Shown here one piece after another: positions 21,571 to 26,983 of a stretch of 26,983 bases of DNA; within the stretch, counting starts at the first letter, position 1, and each line of letters opens with the position of its first letter. The stretch is from NCBI GenBank assembly GCA_017421145.1, contig JAFOTA010000048.1:1-26983 (forward strand), in the 5' to 3' direction. The position numbers were made by a program, and so were the translations under genes. This stretch comes from Treponema sp. GTDB lineage: Bacteria > Spirochaetota > Spirochaetia > Treponematales > Treponemataceae. Under the pieces are notes generated by a model. It ran no database searches. It worked only from the letters and a program-made list of their open reading frames with translations, and was not told where the DNA came from.

Positions 21571-23625
21571 CTAATTCTTCTGAAGTACTATCACGGTAAG
21601 GTCGTCTTTTTGTTCGGTGCCTTTCGTGAAATCTGAAAATGCATCAAGCATGTGGTCAAGCTTTTGCTGTGCGTTTCCGCTTCCGGATTCCCCGAATGTT
21701 TTTAAAATGCGCTCTTCACCGAATTGTTCGCCTTCCGTGTTTTTCGATTCATTCAGGCAGTCTGTGTACAATAATATGCTGTCACCTTTGTGCGCCGCAA
21801 ATTTCAAGGTCGTGAATTTCGGATCCAGCCCTGCAATCCCGATTATGCCGCCGTCTGTTTCTTTTCCTTCGATTTCAACCGGATACACTGTTCCTGTTTT
21901 TGCATTCCTGAAAAATACGGTCGGGTGTCCTGCGCTGATGAATTCAATCTTGTCGTCTTTTGTCCTGAGCATAACGCCGGTCAAATAATTTTCTATGTCG
22001 CCTTTGTCCGAAACAATCTGCCTGTCGATTTCTTCCATCACATTTGAAAGCGGCTGGTTCAATCCTTCTTTGAACTTCCGGTCTATTATTGATTTTGCAA
22101 GCATGGTTACAAGACCAGATGCAATGCCGTGCCCTGACACATCAAAAAGCCCGACTCCCTGCAAATTTTTTCCGTCGTGGAAAAAGTCGTACAAGTCACC
22201 GGAAACACCTGCAGCCGGATTGAAAGTGTATGCGATTTCCCAATCATTGAACGAAGGCATCTGTGTCCTGTAAAAAGAATTCTGCACGTATACCGCAAGC
22301 TTCATGTCACGGTCGGCCTTGTATTTTGCATCGGTCAGTTCTGCATTCGTTATTTCAAGCTGAGCGTTTGCATCGGAAAGTTTTTGGTTTGATTCCGAAA
22401 GCTGAGCCGTTCTGTCACTGACTTTTTTTTCAAGGTTCTTGTTCAAATCTTCGACTTCTTTCCTTGAGTTGACGAATCTGTTTGCCATTATAAAAAGCAG
22501 GGTGATTACTACAAGCTGCCATCCGATTGATGATATGTAAGGAAAATCATAAAGCTTGGTCATGTTGTGGATTATCAAATCGATTAGGACAGCCGCAACC
22601 ATCGGAGAAAATCCTATGAGCAAAACGCGTGCATCCTTGTTTTTTGCAATCATCGCCCTTACGATTATGAAAAGCACATAAATCATCGGGGGAATCAGAA
22701 AAAGCTGAGTCCATCTCATTGAGCGTAAAATCTGATAGTTCGGTGCGAACATGACTATTACGATCGGAATGATTGCGAATGCGCTCCTTATTATGAGCAA
22801 CGATTTTTTTTCTTTCATGCGCACGAAACTCAATATGTATGAAGTAATCAGGAACGGGAACAAAAACGGCAGTGCGTTTGAAAATATTTTTTGGAACCAA
22901 AGGAACGACGTGTTTTTGCCGGGAAAACCAGGAATCTCAGAATAGAAGAAAACCGAAAGATATGTCGCGGAGATTATGTTGATCAGCGCGAACATCAGAT
23001 TTTCTTTGTCCTTGCGGTCTTTGAAATAAACCATCAGGTGATAGGCTCCGATAACAATCATTACGATTGCGAAAATCAAGTTGAGCTTGCTGTTCCAAAA
23101 ACCTTCACGTGCAGCCGCTTTTTTTGCTTTTTCCATTTTTCCGATGAAAGGATTTGAAACGATGGAACCTTCACCGTTGACCCAGATTTTCACGGTGATT
23201 GTATTTTTTCCGTCTTGAATCAGATCGGACGGCATGCTGTAATATCTGGCTGTGTTCCATGCGCTGAATTCATCCGGGGGGAACGAACCTTCTTTTCCGA
23301 CAAGGATTTTGTTTACGGAAGTCTCATCAGCAAGAGCAATGCGGCCAAGATATATTCCAAGAGGCTGATCCTTAAGCTGTTCGGGGATTTCAAATTCGTT
23401 TTTAAGCCAGATGAATCCTTTTCCGCCGGGAACGACATTTTCAAGGTTTGAGAGGGCAGGCTTGTCGATCGGAGTGAAAGAACCGTCTTCTTCAAGACTG
23501 TATGACCAGCCTTCATCCAACGGTATTTTTTCTTGCGCGGCGTTTTGTTCCGAGCTGCAGCCTGTCAGAAAAAGCAAAAGCATAAAAATTGCGCTTGTTT
23601 TCAATAGAACGAACTTTTGTTTCAT
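21571..23625 (-). CDS. Membrane-bound SpoIIE/RsbU-type PP2C phosphatase with 7TM sensor
   Basis: This 684-residue signal transducer starts with a lipoprotein signal (lipobox LTG-C, Cys23). A periplasmic jelly-roll-like domain follows (GWSYSL, the GFIWLKNEFEIP strand and GKNTITVKIWVNGEGS), which resembles 7TMR-DISM extracellular domains. About seven membrane helices (about 190-400), a coiled coil (NRFVNSRKEVEDLNKNLEKK to about 440) and a C-terminal PP2C-like SpoIIE domain come next. Metal-site motifs are VSGDLYDF, FDVSGHGIASG, LLYTDCLNES and KDDLTVIVL. The usual TDG reads TDC here. Likely role: dephosphorylating an anti-sigma-factor antagonist in response to an envelope signal. ATG 23625 is chosen (GGAGG 7 nt upstream, signal peptide begins there) rather than 23664. 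Its promoter lies in the TGATAGT repeat region. Confidence 0.87.
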   Translation of the reverse strand: MKQKFVLLKTSAIFMLLLFLTGCSSEQNAAQEKIPLDEGWSYSLEEDGSFTPIDKPALSNLENVVPGGKGFIWLKNEFEIPEQLKDQPLGIYLGRIALADETSVNKILVGKEGSFPPDEFSAWNTARYYSMPSDLIQDGKNTITVKIWVNGEGSIVSNPFIGKMEKAKKAAAREGFWNSKLNLIFAIVMIVIGAYHLMVYFKDRKDKENLMFALINIISATYLSVFFYSEIPGFPGKNTSFLWFQKIFSNALPFLFPFLITSYILSFVRMKEKKSLLIIRSAFAIIPIVIVMFAPNYQILRSMRWTQLFLIPPMIYVLFIIVRAMIAKNKDARVLLIGFSPMVAAVLIDLIIHNMTKLYDFPYISSIGWQLVVITLLFIMANRFVNSRKEVEDLNKNLEKKVSDRTAQLSESNQKLSDANAQLEITNAELTDAKYKADRDMKLAVYVQNSFYRTQMPSFNDWEIAYTFNPAAGVSGDLYDFFHDGKNLQGVGLFDVSGHGIASGLVTMLAKSIIDRKFKEGLNQPLSNVMEEIDRQIVSDKGDIENYLTGVMLRTKDDKIEFISAGHPTVFFRNAKTGTVYPVEIEGKETDGGIIGIAGLDPKFTTLKFAAHKGDSILLYTDCLNESKNTEGEQFGEERILKTFGESGSGNAQQKLDHMLDAFSDFTKGTEQKDDLTVIVLQKN

Positions 23626-23649
23626 ACTTTCCTCCACAAACTTTGAATA

Positions 23650-23706
23650 TGATAGTAATCCCATCTATTTGATAGTAAATCAATTTTACTGATAGTTCAA
23701 CTATCA
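23650..23706. repeat. Operator-like array: three TGATAGT repeats 20 bp apart plus an inverted copy
   Basis: TGATAGT occurs at 23650-23656, 23670-23676 and 23690-23696, spaced by exactly 20 bp. The inverted copy ACTATCA at 23700-23706 forms a palindrome with the third (3-bp spacer). The palindrome touches the -10 of the leftward promoter, and the other copies lie downstream in the 5' leader, as expected for repressor binding. Confidence 0.7.
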
Positions 23707-23733
23707 TTATACAATAATTCGGAAATAATTCAA
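23706..23733 (-). promoter_or_regulatory. Promoter of the SpoIIE-type phosphatase gene
   Basis: On the minus strand TTGAAT (23733-23728, 4/6) and a perfect TATAAT (23711-23706) are spaced by 16 nt. Transcription would start near 23699, between the palindrome arms, leaving a leader of about 75 nt before ATG 23625. Confidence 0.7.
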
Positions 23734-23750
23734 ATTTTTTTAAGGAGTTT

Positions 23751-23810
23751 ATGAAGATAAAACAAAATTCAGATTTATTGAAAGAAGAAGAGCTGCTGAT
23801 TAATACTTAA
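23751..23810 (+). CDS. Possible 19-codon ORF divergent from the phosphatase gene
   Basis: The frame encodes MKIKQNSDLLKEEELLINT and then stops. AAGGAG (23743-23748) stands 3-4 nt before the ATG, and TACAAT (23710-23715) could be its -10, sharing the TGATAGT operators. It may be a small peptide, a leader peptide, or the start of a gene lost by deletion, since the stop falls in the hairpin 23795-23823. It is short and acidic, with no family match. Coding status is uncertain. Confidence 0.3.
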   Translation: MKIKQNSDLLKEEELLINT

Positions 23811-23823
23811 AGTACTAACCAGC
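23795..23823 (-). terminator. Hairpin downstream of rpiA, related to intergenic hairpin 3
   Basis: GCTGATTAATACT (23795-23807) pairs with AGTACTAACCAGC (23811-23823). The two mismatches become G-U pairs on the leftward RNA, so the stem is better for rpiA transcripts; it begins 8 nt after the rpiA stop. The following stretch is U/C-rich (CTCTTCTTCTTTC) rather than pure U, so termination is likely but not sure. Confidence 0.5.
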
Positions 23824-23830
23824 ATTCATT

Positions 23831-24550
23831 TTAGCAGATTTTTTCTACGGTGCCGTCTTCTTTTGCAATGAAAGCAACCGGATGCAGCTTGGTGAAAAAT
23901 CCGCATTCAACCACGCCTGTGATTGCATTGATGTTGTCTTCCATTTCAGCGGCGTTGACAGGAGATTCCCAGAGGCAGTCCAAAATCATGTTGCCGTTGT
24001 CGGTGATTACAGGACCTGCTTTTCTGATTCCTTCACGCAGCGTACATGTGGCTCCGAGCTTTTCCATGGCTTGAATGACCGTAAGCCTTGCTTCTGGAAT
24101 TATTTCTACCGGAAGAGGAAACTTGGTTCCGTGCGACAAAACTTTTTTGCTTGCGTCGGCGACTATTGCGTAATCTTTTGATGCGTATGCAGTGATTTTT
24201 TCCCTGAGCAATGCAGCACCACCTCCTTTGACAAGCGTGTTTCCCGGTCCGATTTCATCAGCTCCGTCAATGGTCAAATCAAGCTGGCCTCCGATGCTCT
24301 TGTCGTTCAAAGTGCATGTGCGGATTCCAAGCGTTTCACATGCAAGCGATGTCTGGAAACTTGTTGCCACTGCAAGTATGTCTTTAAGCGTTCCGTCCGC
24401 AATCCTCTGGGCAAGCCTGTTCACTGCCGGCATTGCTGTGGAGCCTGTGCCCAATCCGATTTTCATTCCGCTGAAGATTTTTCCTTCTTGTATGAGCGTG
24501 TCCACTGCGGTTTCTGCTGCAAGAATTTTCTGCTGATCTTTCGTTACCAT
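23831..24550 (-). CDS. rpiA: Ribose-5-phosphate isomerase A
   Basis: RpiA interconverts ribose-5-P and ribulose-5-P in the pentose phosphate pathway. The 239-residue protein shows the family motifs: GLGTGSTA (32-39, phosphate loop), TIDGADEIGP (93-102) and KGGGAALLREK (108-118) with the catalytic Glu117; DASKKV (132-137) is also typical. AGGAGA precedes the ATG. It lies 26 nt after aroDE on the same strand, so the two are probably one transcript. Erythrose-4-P, a pentose phosphate product, is also a shikimate-pathway precursor, which gives a loose metabolic link. Confidence 0.96.
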   Translation of the reverse strand: MVTKDQQKILAAETAVDTLIQEGKIFSGMKIGLGTGSTAMPAVNRLAQRIADGTLKDILAVATSFQTSLACETLGIRTCTLNDKSIGGQLDLTIDGADEIGPGNTLVKGGGAALLREKITAYASKDYAIVADASKKVLSHGTKFPLPVEIIPEARLTVIQAMEKLGATCTLREGIRKAGPVITDNGNMILDCLWESPVNAAEMEDNINAITGVVECGFFTKLHPVAFIAKEDGTVEKIC

Positions 24551-24576
24551 ATTATTCTCCTGTAAAATCTGTTTGA

Positions 24577-26070
24577 TTAATAGTCGTTGTCAGTAAAGAG
24601 CCTGAACTGCTCATATCCCTGGTACCGGAGCATGTCGTATCCGTTGCAGACCTTGCATCCGGCTTTTGCTGCACGTGCCATAAGCGGTGTTACGGCAGGC
24701 ACATAGATTATGTCAAAAACTTTTTCATTTCCGGTGAACTCATAGAAATACAACGGATCGTTTTCCTGTGATGAAGATTCCATGCTGTTCATTCCGACCG
24801 ATGTAGTCTGTATGATTACATCGCTGTATTTTTTCAGCGTCTCAAGATTTTCCCTGTCGAGCTTTTCGGCTTTGAAATCGTATTTGTTTGCAAGTTCCTG
24901 TGCGCGCACTATGGTTCTGTTGAAAATGCATGCTTTGCCTTTCAGCTGCTTTACGGCATATGCGATTGCTTTTGCTGCTCCTCCCGCTCCGATGATTGCA
25001 ACTTTTTTGTGCGCAAGATTTTTTTCACCCAGGAATTCCAAAAGTGATTTTGAAAATCCGGTTACGTCGGTGTTGTAGCCTTTCCATTTTCCGTCTGTCC
25101 TGACTATGGTGTTGCACGCTCCGATTTCCCTTGAAATTTTTTCTATGTCGGAAATCTCTTCAAGAACAGATTCCTTGTGGGGGATGGTCACGGACATGCC
25201 CATTATTTCGGTGGAATCTGCAAAATCAAGAACGTCCTTGAAACTTTTTGAGCAGATCGGAATGTAGACAGCATTCATTTCATGTTTCAAGTATCCGGCA
25301 TTGTGGATTTCCGGGCTTGATGTTTTTAAAAGCGGATATCCCGTGATTCCGTATACGCGTGTGTCTTCGTTTATTGATTTGAAATGGTAGACTTCGTTAA
25401 GCGTGACCGGATCAATATGCCCCAGGTTTTCGACTTTCGGCATGGTTTCGGTCGGTGATGTGAAAGTCAGGTAGTTTTTGATTTTGGCGCTCAAAACCCT
25501 TGTTGGAAGTCCGAGCGGTCCCATTGCAACGATTATGTGATTTGAATCCTTGAGCTTTGAAGCTTCGTCAAAAACATGCTTTACGTCCTGAAGCGTTTCC
25601 GGCATGAATGCGATTTTTGGAATTTCATAATCCGTGACCTTGAGTTTTTCAAGCCTCTGCGCAAGATTTCCGATCGGATTGTTCATATCGTGCAGGCTTC
25701 TTATGACTTTTACGCCGTAAGCCAACGCCGCATCCTGCAATGACGAAACTTGGAAATCCTCTTCAAAATCAACGTATGCGAAATTCTTTGACTGATCTTC
25801 GGCAACAAAAGAAAGAGCCTTTGCAAAAATAACAGCCCTGGCAGCTTCACCGTCAGAATAAACTCCGCCGTCAATTTTCCGCCTTATCGTAAGTATGCAA
25901 GGGAGACCTGCCATTCCGGGGAATTTTTTTATAAACGGCTTTTCATCATCAGAAAGATAATCTGCACGCAGTTCAACTATATCAATATGGTTCCTGTATT
26001 TTTTGATCAGCTCCAGATCTTCGTTGAGAGTCTTGCACGTCAACGTCATACAAATCAAAGGACGGTTCAT
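24577..26070 (-). CDS. aroDE: Fused 3-dehydroquinate dehydratase / shikimate dehydrogenase
   Basis: This 497-residue bifunctional enzyme catalyses two successive shikimate steps. Residues 1-215 are a type I dehydroquinate dehydratase: IVELRADYL, the catalytic His127 in SLHDM and the Schiff-base Lys152 in PKIAFMP. Residues 235-497 are shikimate dehydrogenase: YGITGYP, SSPEIHNAGY (251-260), the catalytic Lys299 in SVTIPHKE, Asp335 in GYNTDVTGF, the NADP loop GAGGAAKA (361-368) and NRT. The same fusion order is known in Chlamydia and in plants. GGAG lies 6 nt upstream of the ATG. rpiA follows after 26 nt. Confidence 0.96.
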   Translation of the reverse strand: MNRPLICMTLTCKTLNEDLELIKKYRNHIDIVELRADYLSDDEKPFIKKFPGMAGLPCILTIRRKIDGGVYSDGEAARAVIFAKALSFVAEDQSKNFAYVDFEEDFQVSSLQDAALAYGVKVIRSLHDMNNPIGNLAQRLEKLKVTDYEIPKIAFMPETLQDVKHVFDEASKLKDSNHIIVAMGPLGLPTRVLSAKIKNYLTFTSPTETMPKVENLGHIDPVTLNEVYHFKSINEDTRVYGITGYPLLKTSSPEIHNAGYLKHEMNAVYIPICSKSFKDVLDFADSTEIMGMSVTIPHKESVLEEISDIEKISREIGACNTIVRTDGKWKGYNTDVTGFSKSLLEFLGEKNLAHKKVAIIGAGGAAKAIAYAVKQLKGKACIFNRTIVRAQELANKYDFKAEKLDRENLETLKKYSDVIIQTTSVGMNSMESSSQENDPLYFYEFTGNEKVFDIIYVPAVTPLMARAAKAGCKVCNGYDMLRYQGYEQFRLFTDNDY

Positions 26071-26107
26071 TTTTTCTCCAATCTTTTAGATGCCGCTATT
26101 TTATCAT

Positions 26108-26129
26108 ATCTTTTATTAATAGAAAAGAT
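26108..26129. repeat. Palindrome upstream of aroDE
   Basis: ATCTTTT (26108-26114) and AAAAGAT (26123-26129) form a perfect 7-bp inverted repeat with an 8-bp spacer. On the minus strand it lies just upstream of -10-like TATGAT/TAAAAT hexamers (26108-26098), so it may be an operator for aroDE. No good -35 is seen. Confidence 0.4.
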
Positions 26130-26138
26130 TTCAAACTA

Positions 26139-26167
26139 TTGACTAGCCACCTTTGTTTTGATAAACT
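26139..26167 (+). promoter_or_regulatory. Promoter of the CAT-anticodon tRNA
   Basis: TTGACT (26139-26144, 5/6) and TAAACT (26162-26167, 4/6) are spaced by exactly 17 nt, 11 nt upstream of the mature tRNA 5' end at 26179. Confidence 0.75.
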
Positions 26168-26178
26168 AAAAGAACTTC

Positions 26179-26244
<66 letters not shown>

Positions 26245-26252
<8 letters not shown>

Positions 26253-26342
26253 ATCTTTTCGCAACGAAGTGAGAAAAGATACGTAAATAAACTTCCAATA
26301 AGACAAACGCCGAATGGCGTATGTCCCAGCATTTTCGCAACG
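26245..26342 (+). repeat. Duplicated tRNA 3' end plus trailer
   Basis: The 22 nt at 26245-26266 (tRNA acceptor 3' strand, discriminator and trailer) recur at 26321-26342 with 19 identities: ATGTCCCA, three differing bases, TTTTCGCAACG. The copies start 76 bp apart. Between them lie two small inverted repeats (ATCTTTTC/GAAAAGAT at 26253-26280, and ACGCC/GGCGT at 26307-26320). Confidence 0.75.
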
Positions 26343-26371
26343 CTTCCTATATTGTGGAGGCGTTTTTTTTT
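26339..26371 (+). terminator. Rho-independent terminator of the tRNA transcript
   Basis: AACGCTTCC (26339-26347) pairs with GGAGGCGTT (26356-26364) with one G-U, and the hairpin is followed by nine T residues (26363-26371). Confidence 0.85.
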
Positions 26372-26383
26372 GCCCTTTGAAAG

Positions 26384-26412
26384 TTGCTTTATGTGAACGA
26401 GTGATGTACAAT
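26384..26412 (+). promoter_or_regulatory. Candidate promoter of the edge gene
   Basis: TTGCTT (26384-26389) and TACAAT (26407-26412, 5/6) are spaced by 17 nt. The start of transcription would be near 26419, giving a short leader with GGAG (26421-26424) before ATG 26430. Confidence 0.5.
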
Positions 26413-26429
26413 GAATCAGTGGAGTAATC

Positions 26430-26983
26430 ATGGAAAACAAAATCATTTTGAAAGCAGAAGATTTGGACGGATATCTCACGGCGGAAGACCAGAGCGATTT
26501 GGCGAAGCTCAACGAGATGTTCGGTGAGACGATGAAATATTTCGAGCCGATGAACGAGGCAAAAATCATCGAAGGCTACGACAGATTGGGACACGAGATG
26601 CAGAAAATCTGCTCAAAGCATCCCAGAATCAAGGTCTATTCTTTTGAAACCGAAATCCAGGCACAGGCGGAGGCAAGCCGTGTAATCGCAAAACTCCGCG
26701 ACGTAAAAACCGACCATCAGGAATTCATCTACTACAGCCAGAGAGCCTACGAGATGCTTTTCCGAATGGCATACACAAATCAGTCCACCGACAAAAAGGG
26801 ACACATAATCGTAAAGACTCCGGTAAACTTTCCGGTTCAGAATTATGCGGTCCACAAGATTCCTGACATCGACCACAAAATCAACAACTCGGTCATGTGC
26901 GTGATGCTCCGTGGCGCGCTCCTCCCAAGCATGATTGTGTCAAAAGAGATTGAGGAATTTTCTTCCAACGGTTACATCACTCC
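26430..26983 (+). CDS. Partial CDS, possible phosphoribosyltransferase-like protein (3' end outside window)
   Basis: The frame stays open for 184 codons to the window edge. GGAG lies 5 nt before ATG 26430. The N-terminal 100 residues are charged and helical (MENKIILKAEDLDGYLTAED, then EAKIIEGYDRLGHEMQKIC) and not recognised. Near residues 125-175, IIVKTPVNFPVQNY and VMCVMLRGALLPSMI follow the order of uracil-phosphoribosyltransferase-like folds, where an E/K-TP strand precedes a V-x-x-LRAG-type strand. That is a weak resemblance; the PRPP-binding loop would lie beyond the window. Its codons look cleaner and more G/C-ending (CTC, ATC, GAG) than neighbours, suggesting strong expression. Confidence 0.6.
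   Translation, partial: MENKIILKAEDLDGYLTAEDQSDLAKLNEMFGETMKYFEPMNEAKIIEGYDRLGHEMQKICSKHPRIKVYSFETEIQAQAEASRVIAKLRDVKTDHQEFIYYSQRAYEMLFRMAYTNQSTDKKGHIIVKTPVNFPVQNYAVHKIPDIDHKINNSVMCVMLRGALLPSMIVSKEIEEFSSNGYIT

Noticed and set aside
22547..22900. 117-codon minus-strand ORF inside the phosphatase gene
   Set aside because: Out-of-frame shadow over the membrane segments of a clearly coding gene; composition is typical of shifted reading.

Overview
The window looks like a chromosomal segment of a spirochaete, most likely a host-associated Treponema. The basis is the fused aroD-aroE gene, a divergent SecF, a UPF0164-like outer-membrane protein, many lipoproteins with loose lipoboxes, and several OmpA-domain or TPR envelope proteins. 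No phage, transposase, integrase or CRISPR array is seen. The genus is inferred from family recognition, not from a marker gene.

Layout. Positions 78-6001 are read leftwards. They hold an orphan TrpX-type substrate-binding lipoprotein (133-1080), a small secreted barrel-like protein (1261-1842), and an envelope cluster of a TPR-like lipoprotein, an MltD-type LysM transglycosylase and an OmpA-domain protein (5988 down to 2032). A tandem-repeat intergenic region (6027-6156) separates these from a rightward block. That block contains a membrane protein and a TPR lipoprotein (6253-8651), yajC-secD-secF (8746-12182, ended by a clear terminator), ispH (12268-13116), a UPF0164-like barrel (13187-14260), three consecutive long hairpins (14274-14414), a giant FlgD-Ig/OmpA protein (14465-17698), three HAD-family hydrolases in a row, a lone fragment resembling the membrane part of a heavy-metal ATPase, pth and mazG (to 21561). 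A leftward SpoIIE-type phosphatase receptor (21571-23625) follows, with a repeat-rich promoter. Then come the leftward aroDE-rpiA pair (26070 down to 23831), a rightward CAT-anticodon tRNA (26179-26252) with a duplicated 3' end, and the start of a rightward gene cut by the window edge.

How the genes fit together. Most of the window concerns the cell envelope: Sec export auxiliaries, peptidoglycan cleavage and binding (MltD, two OmpA-domain proteins), outer-membrane barrels and TPR lipoproteins. The rest is core housekeeping: isoprenoid synthesis (IspH), shikimate pathway (AroDE), pentose phosphate (RpiA), peptidyl-tRNA recycling (Pth) and nucleotide clean-up (MazG, HADs).

The points most worth a second look are these. 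(1) SecF lacks the aspartate that is conserved in its TM4 motif and carries an insert resembling a flagellin/FliD IN motif. (2) Exactly 20-bp-spaced TGATAGT repeats and a palindrome sit at the phosphatase promoter, beside a divergent 19-codon ORF. (3) Three helically phased RGTCAYAA boxes abut the -35 of the small barrel gene. (4) A triple-hairpin intergenic element has a related hairpin beside rpiA. (5) The tRNA 3' end plus trailer is duplicated 76 bp downstream. No single previously undescribed system is proven here.
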